A DNA stretch of 64,000 bases from Roseicyclus amphidinii. GTDB taxonomy: Bacteria > Pseudomonadota > Alphaproteobacteria > Rhodobacterales > Rhodobacteraceae. Below, piece by piece: positions 52,608 through 61,665 of the stretch. The first letter of the stretch is position 1. The number at the start of each line of letters is the position of its first letter. The notes beneath the pieces are model-generated. The model ran no database searches and was not told the origin of the DNA. It saw only the letters and a list, made by a program, of their open reading frames with translations. The position numbers and the translations under genes were made by a program. Location: the NCBI RefSeq assembly GCF_030163755.1, contig NZ_JASJOE010000007.1:34482-98481 (forward strand), in the 5' to 3' direction.

Positions 52608-53606
52608 TTATCCTTTCGCGGCATGTGCGCGCCACTTGTCCCAAAGGCGCGGGAGCGCGATCACCCCGATCAGCAGCGCGCCGATCACGATCGACATCAC
52701 GATGCCGGGGACATTCAGAAGCCCGAGGCCGAAGGTCACGAGCCCCATCACGAAGGCGGCGATGACCACGCCGGGGATCGAGCCCGCCCCGCCGAGGATG
52801 CTGACGCCGCCGAGAACCACCATGGTCACGATCTCCAGTTCCCAGCCCACCGCGATGGAGGGGCGGGTCGACGCAAGCCGCGAGGTCAGGCAGATCGCGG
52901 CGACCCCGGACATCAGGCCCGTGAGCAGGAACAGGATGAACTTGACCCGCGCAACGCGAATGCCCGAGAACTCCGCCCCGACGGGATTGTTGCCGATGGC
53001 ATAGACCGCGCGGCCAAAGTTGGTCTTGTGCAGCAGCACGAAGTAGATCAGCGCGAGCACCGCGAAGAGCACAAGCTCGAACGAGATGACCCAGAACACG
53101 TAACCCTGCCCGAAAAAGGCGAAGTCGGCCGGGTAGCCGCGATAGGCCTGGTCCCCGAGGACGATGTAGCTGATGCCGCGAAACAGGCTCATCGTGCCGA
53201 TGGTCACGACGATGGACGGCAGGCCCAGCCGGGTGACGAGGACGCCGTTGAACGCCCCGCACAGCAGCCCGACCCCCAGCCCGATCAGCACCAGGCCCGG
53301 CGTCCCGACGCCGACCTGAACCGCCGCGCCCATTGCGGTGGAGGCCAGCGCGATGATCGAGGCCACGGACAGGTCGATCTCACCCGCGATGATCAACAGC
53401 GCCATGGCAAAGGCGATCATCGCCTTTTCGGTGAAGTTGAACGTCATGTCGCTGAGGTTCCACGCGTTCAGGAAATACGGCGACATGAAGCTGTTGACGA
53501 TGAAGATCGCAACGGCCACCGCCAGCAGAAGCGACTCCCAGCTTTTCACGCGCCGTTGCAGCGGCGATTGCAGGCGGTCCGGGATGACCCGTGTGGTGTC
53601 GGTCAT
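52608..53606 (-). CDS. rhaQ: Rhamnose ABC transporter permease
   Basis: A 332-residue inner-membrane permease of the RbsC family, with about ten hydrophobic segments. The cytosolic AIGNNPVGAEFSGIRVARVKFILFLLTGLMSG motif (coupling to the ATPase) and VVLGGVSILGGAGSIPGVVIAAF are conserved. It overlaps rhaP by 4 bp (ATGA). Start at 53606 (MTDTTRVIPDRLQ) is fixed by that overlap. Confidence 0.92.
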   Translation of the reverse strand: MTDTTRVIPDRLQSPLQRRVKSWESLLLAVAVAIFIVNSFMSPYFLNAWNLSDMTFNFTEKAMIAFAMALLIIAGEIDLSVASIIALASTAMGAAVQVGVGTPGLVLIGLGVGLLCGAFNGVLVTRLGLPSIVVTIGTMSLFRGISYIVLGDQAYRGYPADFAFFGQGYVFWVISFELVLFAVLALIYFVLLHKTNFGRAVYAIGNNPVGAEFSGIRVARVKFILFLLTGLMSGVAAICLTSRLASTRPSIAVGWELEIVTMVVLGGVSILGGAGSIPGVVIAAFVMGLVTFGLGLLNVPGIVMSIVIGALLIGVIALPRLWDKWRAHAAKG

Positions 53607-54586
53607 GACGCATGCTCCGCGCGTTTCAGAATGATCCGGCCTTTGGTGCGGTTGGCCTGGGTGTTGAGGGCGACCGCTATGATGATCGCTGCGCCAGAAA
53701 TCGCCAGTTGCCAGAACGGCGAGATGTCGACGACGGGAAGGGCGTTGCCGATGATGCCGAGGAACAGCGCCCCCAGCATCGCTCCGGCCACGGTGCCGAT
53801 GCCGCCCATGATGGCGACGCCCCCGATCACGCAGGCGGCCACGACATTCAGCTCGAAGCCCCCCGCAAGATCGACGAAGGCGACCGCGAAGCGCGACACC
53901 CACAGATAACCGGTCAGCCCCGCAAGCGCGCCCGAAATCGTGAAGGCCCAGAATTGGGTCTTGCCCACGTCGATGCCGGCATAGGTCGCGGCATGCGGGT
54001 TGCCGCCCGCCGCGTAAAAGGCCCGGCCCAGTGTCGTGCGGCTCATCACGAGGCTGAAGAACAGGACGGCCGCGATGGTGATCCAGCTCATCACCGGCAG
54101 CCCAAGGAACTCGGCCCGCGGAAAGGCCTTGAACGGGTCGCTCAACTCGTGGCTGTTGACCCACTGGCCGTCCGACAGAAGGAAGATGGTCCCGCGGAAG
54201 ATCGTCATCGTCCCGAGGGTCACGACGATGGGCGGGATCTCGAGTTTCCACACGAGGATGCCGTTGAACATGCCCAGCAGGGCACCGATCCCGATGGCGC
54301 AGGCGATGATCACCGGCACCGGCAACCCCGGCAGCGCCACGTTGATCATGGCCACGACCATACCCGTCAACGCCAGGTTGGCCGCCACGCTCAGATCGAT
54401 GCAGCGCGTCAGGATCACGATCATCTGGCCGATCGCCAGCAGGATCAGCGGCGCGGTGTCGTTGAACACGTTGGCGAGGTTGGCGGGTGTGATGAACGCG
54501 GGAAAGCGCGAGGCGATGAGCGCCAGCAGCACGAGGATCGCGCCGCTCAACAGAACCTCGCGGGACATCAGGACATGTCTGGACAT
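53603..54586 (-). CDS. rhaP: Rhamnose ABC transporter permease
   Basis: A 327-residue RbsC-type permease paired with rhaQ. Motifs include LIASRFPAFITPANLANVFNDTAPLILLAIGQMIVILT, the coupling motif AAGGNPHAATYAGIDVGKTQFWAF, and VAACVIGGVAIMGGIGTVAGAMLGA. GGAGGGG precedes the ATG at 54586. It follows rhaT after 11 bp. Confidence 0.92.
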   Translation of the reverse strand: MSRHVLMSREVLLSGAILVLLALIASRFPAFITPANLANVFNDTAPLILLAIGQMIVILTRCIDLSVAANLALTGMVVAMINVALPGLPVPVIIACAIGIGALLGMFNGILVWKLEIPPIVVTLGTMTIFRGTIFLLSDGQWVNSHELSDPFKAFPRAEFLGLPVMSWITIAAVLFFSLVMSRTTLGRAFYAAGGNPHAATYAGIDVGKTQFWAFTISGALAGLTGYLWVSRFAVAFVDLAGGFELNVVAACVIGGVAIMGGIGTVAGAMLGALFLGIIGNALPVVDISPFWQLAISGAAIIIAVALNTQANRTKGRIILKRAEHAS

Positions 54587-54597
54587 CGGCCCCTCCT

Positions 54598-56139
54598 TCA
54601 AATGCCTGCGGCGTGACGCACAAGGGTTTCGGGCGTCAGCGCGTCGCCGGTCAGCTCGGCCGCGATGAGCCCTTCGCGCATCACGATGACGCGGTCGGAC
54701 ATGCCGAGCACCTCGGGGATTTCCGAACTGACCATGATGACCGCCAACCCCTGCGCGGCGAGTTCCGCCATGAAGTCGTGGACGGCGGCCTTCGATCCGA
54801 TGTCGATGCCCTTGGTGGGTTCGTCGAGGATGATGACCTTGGGCTGCGTGGCCAGCCACTTGGCGATCACCACCTTCTGCTGGTTGCCGCCGGACAGGTT
54901 GCCGACGGTCGTGTCGAGCGACGCCGCGCGCAGGTCCAGCCGCCGGGTGTACTCGCGCGCCAGCCTGAATTCCTCGGCGAGCTGCAGGAACCCATTGCGC
55001 GAGGTGCGCCCCAGTGACGGAAGCGTCACGTTCTGAAAAATCGGCAGGGCCGTGATCGCGCCTTGCGTGCCGCGGTCTTCGGGCACGTAGACGATCCCCT
55101 TGGCCACCGCGTCGGCAGGGGACCGGATGGTCACGGGCTCCGCGTCGATCAGGACCGTTCCGCCGGAGGGCCGTGTGATGCCGAACAGGGCCTGCATGAG
55201 TTCGGATCTGCCCGCCCCGACCAGCCCGTAGAAGCCCAGGATCTCGCCGCGGCGCAAGGTAAAGCTGATCTCGGCAAACTCGGTCGGGTGCTCGTAGCCG
55301 TCGACCACGAGGATCTGCGCGCCGATGTTGCGCTCGCGGTCGGGAAAGATCTGGCTGACATCCCGTCCCACCATCATCTTCACCACCTCGGCCTCGGTCA
55401 CGTCGGCGATCGCCCCGCTGCCGACAAGCGCGCCGTCGCGGAAGACCGTGTAGTTGTCGGCGATGCGGAAGATTTCGTCGAACTTGTGGCTGATGAAGAG
55501 GATGGCCTTTCCCTGCGCCTTCAACGTCTCGACAAGCTCGTAAAGCTCCTCGATCTCCTTCTGGCTCAGGGCGGCCGTGGGCTCATCCATGATGACGACG
55601 CGTGCGTCGATGGACAATGCGCGCGCAATCGCCACAAGATGCTTGCTGGCAATCCCGAGATCCCTGAGCCTCGTGCGCGGGTCGATGTTCGCGCCGATCC
55701 CCGCGAGGATCTCGCGGGCCCTTTCGATCATCGCGTTGGTGTCGATCAGGCCGAACCGTCCGCGGGGCGCATGGCCGAGAAAGATGTTTTCGGCCACCGA
55801 CAACTCGTCGAACAGCACCGTCTCCTGGTGGATCGCCGTCACACCGGCATCGCCGGCCGCCTGCGCGGTGGCAAAGCGCACCGATGCCCCGTCCACCTCG
55901 AGCGTGCCGCCATCGGGCTGATAGATGCCCGTCAGGATCTTGACGACCGTCGATTTCCCCGCGCCGTTTTCGCCGATCAGCGCCGTGACCTTTCCGGCGA
56001 ACAGCTGCAACGAAACCTGCGACAGGGCGGTGACACCGGGAAACGTCTTGGTCACGCCGTTGAGCGCAAGCACCGGGATATCGCCCTGCGTGCCCTGCGT
56101 GCCCGATGTGCTCGGCATGTGATCGGCCTGCATCAGCAT
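54598..56139 (-). CDS. rhaT: Rhamnose ABC transporter ATP-binding protein (two ABC domains)
   Basis: A 513-residue RbsA-type double ATPase. Domain 1 has Walker A GENGAGKST (56-64), a degenerate signature (DLGIASKHLVAIARAL) and Walker B VVIMDEPTAALS. Domain 2 has a degenerate Walker A (GLVGAGRSEL), the signature NLSGGNQQKVVIAKWL and Walker B VIILDEPTKGID. It energises rhamnose import with rhaP, rhaQ and rhaS. GAGGG precedes ATG 56139; shorter starts at 56133 or 56118 are possible. Confidence 0.93.
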   Translation of the reverse strand: MLMQADHMPSTSGTQGTQGDIPVLALNGVTKTFPGVTALSQVSLQLFAGKVTALIGENGAGKSTVVKILTGIYQPDGGTLEVDGASVRFATAQAAGDAGVTAIHQETVLFDELSVAENIFLGHAPRGRFGLIDTNAMIERAREILAGIGANIDPRTRLRDLGIASKHLVAIARALSIDARVVIMDEPTAALSQKEIEELYELVETLKAQGKAILFISHKFDEIFRIADNYTVFRDGALVGSGAIADVTEAEVVKMMVGRDVSQIFPDRERNIGAQILVVDGYEHPTEFAEISFTLRRGEILGFYGLVGAGRSELMQALFGITRPSGGTVLIDAEPVTIRSPADAVAKGIVYVPEDRGTQGAITALPIFQNVTLPSLGRTSRNGFLQLAEEFRLAREYTRRLDLRAASLDTTVGNLSGGNQQKVVIAKWLATQPKVIILDEPTKGIDIGSKAAVHDFMAELAAQGLAVIMVSSEIPEVLGMSDRVIVMREGLIAAELTGDALTPETLVRHAAGI

Positions 56140-56201
56140 GGTGCGCCCTCGTGTCGGGAAAGCGTCCGGCGCGATGCGAAGACCGCGCCGGACAAGCGGG
56201 A

Positions 56202-57203
56202 TCAGAAGATGTCCGCGAAATCGGCCACGTTGGAGGCGTCGTAGGTGAACGGATCCGACATCGCCGCGGTCGTTGCGTCGTCGAGCGTCACCGAGCCCAT
56301 GCGGCCCATCGGGATTTCCGCGCCCGGCTCGGCCGTCGCTTCGCCCGATGCAAGGGCATGCGCGATCATCGCCGCGGAGTATCCGAGGTCGATCGGGTTC
56401 CAGATTGCAAAGCTCCGGGTGGCGCCGGACTCGACGCAGCCGGCCATCTCGGAGGGCAGGCCGAGGCCCGTCACGTTGATCTCGCCGATACGGCCGGCGT
56501 CGGACACCGCCTGGCAGGCGGCGAGGATGCCGACGGTCGTCGGCGCGATGATGGCCTGCAGATCCGGGTAGGATGCCATCAGGCCCTGCGCTTCGCGGTA
56601 GGATTTGTCGGACAGGTCGTCGCCATAGACGGTGGCCACGATGTTGATGCCGGGGAAGTTCGGCAGGGCCTCTTCGGCGGCTGCGATCCAGGCGTTCTGG
56701 TTGGTGGCGGTGGCCGAGGCCGACAGGAACGCGACATCACCTCCGTCCGGCATGTGATCCGCGGCGAGGCGCAGGATCGTGTTGCCGATCAACTCGGTGG
56801 ACGAGGGGTTCAGGTGCATCATGCGGCCCTCTTCGGCCACGCCGGAATCCCAGGAGATGACGGTGATGCCGCGCTGCATGGCGCGCTGCAGGGCCGGCGC
56901 CACGGCATCGGGGTCATTGGCCGAGATGGCGATGGCATCGACGCCCTGGGCGATCAGCGAATTGATCACCTCGATCTGCCCTTCGGCGGTGGTGTCGGTG
57001 GGGCCGGTGTAGATGATCTCGACGTTGCCAAGCTCGGCCGCGGCTTCCTCCGCGCCTTCGGCCGCGGCCTCGAAGAAGCCGATCCCGAGCGCCTTGACCA
57101 CAAGCGCGATGCGCATGTTGTCCTGCGCCATGGCGCTGGTGCCCATCATGCTCGCTGCAAGGCTCATGCCCGCAACCAGCGAAGTGAATGTCCGACGTTT
57201 CAT
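56202..57203 (-). CDS. rhaS: Rhamnose ABC transporter substrate-binding protein
   Basis: A 333-residue periplasmic binding protein of the ribose/rhamnose type (peripla_BP_4). A signal peptide opens it (MKRRTFTSLVAGMSLAASMMGTSAMA), with KRR preceding the hydrophobic core. The mature part has IALVVKALGIGFFEAAAEGAEEAAAELGNVEIIYTGPTDTTAEGQIEVINSLIAQGVDAIAISANDPDAV, the family pattern. GGGAGG lies 7 bases before ATG 57203. It leads the transport genes just after rhaR. Confidence 0.94.
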   Translation of the reverse strand: MKRRTFTSLVAGMSLAASMMGTSAMAQDNMRIALVVKALGIGFFEAAAEGAEEAAAELGNVEIIYTGPTDTTAEGQIEVINSLIAQGVDAIAISANDPDAVAPALQRAMQRGITVISWDSGVAEEGRMMHLNPSSTELIGNTILRLAADHMPDGGDVAFLSASATATNQNAWIAAAEEALPNFPGINIVATVYGDDLSDKSYREAQGLMASYPDLQAIIAPTTVGILAACQAVSDAGRIGEINVTGLGLPSEMAGCVESGATRSFAIWNPIDLGYSAAMIAHALASGEATAEPGAEIPMGRMGSVTLDDATTAAMSDPFTYDASNVADFADIF

Positions 57204-57241
57204 GTCATGTCCTCCCAAAGAGACGATTGATCGAGGCTGAT

Positions 57242-58045
57242 TCACGAGGCGGCCTCCTCCTCTTGAGCGCCGCCGGACTGGGCGACGATCAGTTTCACGT
57301 CCGCAGCGGCCAGCATCGCGGCCGCCTTGTCCGAGATCCCTTCATCCGTGATGAGCGTCGAGATGCGGTCCAGGCCGCACAGCACGAGGCTCGAGCGCTG
57401 TTCGAACTTCGAGCTGTCGACGAGGACGACAAGCTCGTCGGCCTGTCCGATCAGCTTCGCCTCGGCCTGGATCAGCAACGGATCGGCCTCCATCAGGCCG
57501 AGCGGACCGACACCCTGAGCGCCCATGAACATGCGTCGGGCATAGAAATTCCGGGTCACGTCGTTTTCGAACGGGGACAGGATGATGTTCTGCTCGCGGT
57601 AGATCGCGCCCCCCGAGACCATCACCGTGTTCTTAGAATGCTTCAGAAGGTGCTCGGCGATGGGAAAGGAGTTCGTGAACACCTGGCAGCGCCGTGTCGC
57701 AAGCGGGTGAACCATCTGGAAGGTCGTCGTGCCGCCATTGATGATGATCGGATCCCCATCGTCGCACAGATCGACCGCGGCCCGTGCGATGGCGCGTTTC
57801 TCCTTGATCCTCAGCGTTTCGTTCACCGCGAAGGTGCGGCCGGCCAGCCCGACGAAATGCGGAGGGTGAATCGACTCGACGCCGCCGCGGACGCGCCTGA
57901 CCTTTTGCTGCATGTGCAGGGCCGAGATGTCGCGTCGTATCGTGGCTTCCGACGCGCCGGTCAGGTTGCACAGGTCGACCACGGTCACGACGGCCCGATC
58001 CTGGACTGCGGACAGAATGATCCTGTGACGTTCTTTTTCGTGCAT
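57242..58045 (-). CDS. rhaR: DeoR-family transcriptional regulator of rhamnose genes
   Basis: A 267-residue DeoR regulator. The N-terminal HTH is ERHRIILSAVQDRAVVTVVDLCNLTGASEATIRRDISALHMQQKVRRVRGG; the C-terminal sugar-phosphate-binding domain has IIINGGTTTFQMV, VFTNSFPIAEHL, MFMGAQGVGPLGLMEADPLL and ELVVLVDSSKFEQRSSLVLC. It is the first gene of the minus-strand operon and divergent from rhaD; an inverted repeat in the gap is its likely target. The effector is presumably a phosphorylated rhamnose intermediate. Confidence 0.9.
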   Translation of the reverse strand: MHEKERHRIILSAVQDRAVVTVVDLCNLTGASEATIRRDISALHMQQKVRRVRGGVESIHPPHFVGLAGRTFAVNETLRIKEKRAIARAAVDLCDDGDPIIINGGTTTFQMVHPLATRRCQVFTNSFPIAEHLLKHSKNTVMVSGGAIYREQNIILSPFENDVTRNFYARRMFMGAQGVGPLGLMEADPLLIQAEAKLIGQADELVVLVDSSKFEQRSSLVLCGLDRISTLITDEGISDKAAAMLAAADVKLIVAQSGGAQEEEAAS

Positions 58046-58099
58046 CGGTGCCTCCCTGACTGGAGACCCTGCCCAGAATCACCAAATGCGTCAATCAAA

Positions 58100-58150
58100 A
58101 ACAATCACGAACCATCATTCTGCGATGCAGCATGATTGGAAGTGATCGTT
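58100..58150. promoter_or_regulatory. Inverted repeat between rhaR and rhaD, likely DeoR-type operator
   Basis: Arms at 58100-58118 (AACAATCACGAACCATCAT) and 58132-58150 (ATGATTGGAAGTGATCGTT) match at 14 of 19 positions as inverted repeats around a 13-base spacer. Further AATCA copies lie at 58076-58080 and 58093-58097. A TTGACA box (58156-58161) just downstream could be the -35 element of rhaD, with a weak -10. Confidence 0.55.
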
Positions 58151-58231
58151 AAAGATTGACAAACTGCCGCGCCAACATCACCCTGCCGCCGAGGGGAAAT
58201 GCGGCTTTGCCCACCGTTACAGGAGCGCATC

Positions 58232-60334
58232 ATGTTGAAATCAGTTGATAACCCACTGCTTGAGAACCGTTGGGACGCTCAGGCCGTGCTCGGCATGAGC
58301 GAGTCGGAGCTGCTGCTTTACCGCTCGAACATCCTCGGGTCCGACAAGCGCGTGACCAATTACGGCGGGGGGAACACGTCGGCCAAGGTCATGGAGACGG
58401 ACCCGCTCACGGGCGACCAGGTCGAGGTTCTTTGGGTGAAGGGCTCTGGCGGCGATATCGGTTCGATCAAGATGGACGGGTTTGCGACGCTCTACATGGA
58501 CAAGCTGCGCGCCCTGAAATCGCTCTACCGCGGGGTCGCGTTCGAGGACGAGATGGTTGGCTATCTGCCCCATTGCACCTTTCGGCTGAACCCGCGGGCC
58601 GCCTCCATCGACACGCCGCTGCATGCCTACGTGCCCCGCAAGCATGTCGACCATGTCCATGCGGATGCGATCATTGCGATCGCGGCTTCGAAGACCTCCC
58701 GGGCCCTGACGCAGGAGATCTTCGGCGACCGGATCGGTTGGCTGCCGTGGAAACGTCCCGGCTACGAGTTGGGCCTGTGGCTCGAGGAATTCTGCCTCGA
58801 GAACCCCGAGGCCGACGGCGTCGTGCTGGAGAGCCACGGGCTCTTTACCTGGGCCGATACCGCCAAGGACTGCTACGACACCACGATCGATGTGATCAAC
58901 CGCGCGACTGAATGGCTGCACGCGCGCACGGCGCGTGTTCCGGCATTCGGCGGCCCCCGGCATGAGGCCCTGCCCGCGGCGGAGCGCCGCGCGGTGGCTG
59001 CACGTCTGATGCCCGCCATCCGCGGCTTCGTCAGCGGCAATCAGCACATGGTCGGCCATTTCAACGATAGCCCTGCCGTGCTGGACTTCGTGAACGCGCA
59101 GGACATGGAGCCGCTGGCGGCCCTCGGTACCTCCTGCCCGGATCACTTCCTGCGCACCAAGATCCGGCCCCTCGTGGTGAATTTCGATCCTGCGTCCGGC
59201 GATCTCGACACCGTTCTGGAAGGATTGCCCGCGCAGATCGAGGCCTATCGCAAGGACTACTCGGCCTATTACGAGCGCTGCCGGCATGAAGACAGCCCCG
59301 CGCTGCGCGACCCCAACGCCGTCGTCTACCTCGTGCCCGGCGTGGGCATGATCACCTTTGCCAGGGACAAGGCCACGGCGCGCATCTCGGGCGAGTTCTA
59401 TGTCAATGCCATCAACGTGATGCGCGGGGCCTCGGCGGTCGGCGAATACCAGGGCCTGCCCGAGCAGGAGGCCTTCGACATCGAATACTGGCTTCTGGAG
59501 GAAGCCAAGCTGCAGCGTATGCCCAAGCCCAGGTCGCTGGCCGGCCGGGTCGCCCTCGTGACCGGCGGCGCGGGGGGCATCGGTGCGGCGACGGCCGAGC
59601 GATACCTGGCCGAAGGGGCCTGTGTCATGCTTGCCGACATCAACGCCGACAACCTCGAGCGGGCGCAGGCCAGCCTTGTCCAGCGCCACGGCACGGACGT
59701 GGTGCGCTCCGTCGTCATGGACGTGACCGACGAAGAGGCCGTGGCGCGGGCCTTCGCCGAAACGGCCGTCGAATTCGGCGGCGTCGACATCCTCGTCTCG
59801 AACGCGGGCATCGCATCCTCGGCGCCGGTCGAAGAGACGACGCTGGCGATGTGGAACCGGAACATGGACATCCTCGGCACGGGCTATTTCCTCGTCAGCC
59901 GCGAGGCGTTCAAGCTGATGCGGGTGCAGGACATGGGGGGGGCCATCGTCTTCGTCGCCTCGAAGAACGGGCTTGCCGCATCGCCCAATGCCTCGGCCTA
60001 TTGCACGGCCAAGGCGGCCGAGATCCACCTTGCCCGCTGCCTCGCGCTCGAGGGGGCCGAGGCCGGCATTCGCGTCAATGTCGTGAACCCGGACGCCGTG
60101 TTGCGGGGGTCGAAGATCTGGGAGGGCGAGTGGCTGGACCAGCGCGCCACGACCTACGGGACGGACAAGGAAGGCCTCGAGGAGATGTATCGGCAGCGCT
60201 CGATGCTCAAGCGATCGGTCCTGCCCGAAGACATCGCCGAGGCCTGCTATTTCTTCGCGGCCGATACCTCGGCCAAGTCCACCGGCAATATCCTGAATGT
60301 CGATGCCGGCAACGTGCAGGCATTCACGCGCTGA
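58232..60334 (+). CDS. rhaD: Bifunctional rhamnulose-1-phosphate aldolase / alcohol dehydrogenase
   Basis: A 700-residue fusion. Residues 1-420 are a class II aldolase (GGGNTSAK for phosphate; zinc ligands in HAYVPRKHVDHVHADAI and ESHGLFTW), splitting rhamnulose 1-phosphate to dihydroxyacetone phosphate and L-lactaldehyde. Residues from about 435 are a short-chain dehydrogenase (VALVTGGAGGIGAATAERYL; catalytic Tyr and Lys in YCTAK) that processes the lactaldehyde. AGGAG lies 6 bases before the ATG. It is divergent from the regulator and 25 bp before rhaI. Confidence 0.95.
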   Translation: MLKSVDNPLLENRWDAQAVLGMSESELLLYRSNILGSDKRVTNYGGGNTSAKVMETDPLTGDQVEVLWVKGSGGDIGSIKMDGFATLYMDKLRALKSLYRGVAFEDEMVGYLPHCTFRLNPRAASIDTPLHAYVPRKHVDHVHADAIIAIAASKTSRALTQEIFGDRIGWLPWKRPGYELGLWLEEFCLENPEADGVVLESHGLFTWADTAKDCYDTTIDVINRATEWLHARTARVPAFGGPRHEALPAAERRAVAARLMPAIRGFVSGNQHMVGHFNDSPAVLDFVNAQDMEPLAALGTSCPDHFLRTKIRPLVVNFDPASGDLDTVLEGLPAQIEAYRKDYSAYYERCRHEDSPALRDPNAVVYLVPGVGMITFARDKATARISGEFYVNAINVMRGASAVGEYQGLPEQEAFDIEYWLLEEAKLQRMPKPRSLAGRVALVTGGAGGIGAATAERYLAEGACVMLADINADNLERAQASLVQRHGTDVVRSVVMDVTDEEAVARAFAETAVEFGGVDILVSNAGIASSAPVEETTLAMWNRNMDILGTGYFLVSREAFKLMRVQDMGGAIVFVASKNGLAASPNASAYCTAKAAEIHLARCLALEGAEAGIRVNVVNPDAVLRGSKIWEGEWLDQRATTYGTDKEGLEEMYRQRSMLKRSVLPEDIAEACYFFAADTSAKSTGNILNVDAGNVQAFTR

Positions 60335-60359
60335 CCGCGCGCCGAAGGGGAGGAGCGAC

Positions 60360-61598
60360 ATGAGCTACGACAGCGCGAAAGCAGCCTTTGCCGACTGGGG
60401 CGTGGACACCGAGGCCGCCATCGAGCGGCTGAAGACCGTGGCGATCTCGATGCATTGCTGGCAAGGCGACGACGTTGTCGGCTTCGAGGCGAAGAGCGGG
60501 TCCTCGGGCGGCGGCATCCAGGCGACCGGCAACCATCCGGGGCGCGCCCGCACGCCCGACGAGTTGCGGGCCGACCTGGAATTCGCCTATGCGATGATCC
60601 CCGGACGGCACCGGCTGAACCTCCACGCCATGTACATGGACACGAACGAGACGCCGGACCGCGACGAGATCGAATACCGTCATTTCGCGCCTTGGGTGGA
60701 CTGGGCCCGGAGCCAGGGCATCGGTCTCGACTTCAACCCGACCTTCTTTGCCCATGCGCGGGCCGACGACAACCTGACGCTCTCCCATCCCGATGCCGGC
60801 ATCCGCGACTTCTGGATCGAGCACGGCAAGCGCAGCCGGGACATCGCCGCGCGCATCGGTGCCGAACTGGGCAGCCCCTGCGTCAACAACATCTGGGTAC
60901 CCGACGGATACAAGGATAACCCCATCGACCGGATGGCCGCGCGCAAGCGGCTGGAGGCGTCGCTCGATGCGATGCTGGCGCAGCCGCATGACCCGGAGCA
61001 CATGCTCGATGCGGTGGAGTCCAAGCTGTTCGGGATCGGGGTCGAGGCCTGCACGGTCGGGTCGCATGAATTCTACATGGGCTACGCGATCCGCAAGGGC
61101 ACCCTTCTGTGCCTCGACATGGGGCATTTCCACCCGACCGAAAGCATCGCGGACAAGCTGAGCGCCGTAGCCCTGTCGCTCCCGCGGCTGCTGTTGCACG
61201 TGTCGCGCCCGATGCGATGGGACAGCGACCACGTCATCCTGCAAAACGACGATATCCTCGCCATGGCGCAGGAACTGGTAGGGGCGGACCTGCTGGACCG
61301 CACCTTCATCGGGCTCGATTTCTTCGATGCGACGATCAGCCGGACGGCGGCCTGGGTCATCGGTGTGCGCAACATGCAAAAGGCGCTGCTGCGCGCGCTG
61401 CTGATGCCGTGGGAGCGCCTGAGAGCGGCCGAGGACAGGCTGGATTTCACGACCCGCCTGACCGTGACCGAGGAAGTCCGGGATCTGCCCTTCGGGGCGA
61501 TCTGGGCCGAGTTCTGCGCCCGCCTGGAGACGCCGACCGGCCTTGCGCTGATCGGCGAGCTTGACGCCTACCAGGCAAGCGTCGCGGCGCGCGGCTAG
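60360..61598 (+). CDS. rhaI: L-rhamnose isomerase
   Basis: A 412-residue TIM-barrel enzyme that converts L-rhamnose to L-rhamnulose, of the RhaA type by length. Motifs are HCWQGDDVVGFE, GIQATGNHPGRARTPDELRADLEFAYAMIPGRHRLNLHAMY, LCLDMGHFHPTESIADKL and RPMRWDSDHVIL (metal-binding region). GGGGAGGAG precedes ATG 60360. It is the second gene of the divergent operon and ends before a bidirectional terminator. Confidence 0.94.
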   Translation: MSYDSAKAAFADWGVDTEAAIERLKTVAISMHCWQGDDVVGFEAKSGSSGGGIQATGNHPGRARTPDELRADLEFAYAMIPGRHRLNLHAMYMDTNETPDRDEIEYRHFAPWVDWARSQGIGLDFNPTFFAHARADDNLTLSHPDAGIRDFWIEHGKRSRDIAARIGAELGSPCVNNIWVPDGYKDNPIDRMAARKRLEASLDAMLAQPHDPEHMLDAVESKLFGIGVEACTVGSHEFYMGYAIRKGTLLCLDMGHFHPTESIADKLSAVALSLPRLLLHVSRPMRWDSDHVILQNDDILAMAQELVGADLLDRTFIGLDFFDATISRTAAWVIGVRNMQKALLRALLMPWERLRAAEDRLDFTTRLTVTEEVRDLPFGAIWAEFCARLETPTGLALIGELDAYQASVAARG

Positions 61599-61634
61599 TC
61601 GGACCAGCGCAGCGGCCCAAGCGCCGCCCCGTCC

Positions 61635-61662
61635 CCCGCCCCGGCGGGTGGACCGGGGCGGG
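61635..61662. terminator. Bidirectional terminator between rhaI and kdsA
   Basis: CCCGCCCCGG (61635-61644) pairs with CCGGGGCGGG (61653-61662), a 10-bp GC stem with an 8-base loop, between two convergent genes. Confidence 0.65.
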
Positions 61663-61665
61663 CGG

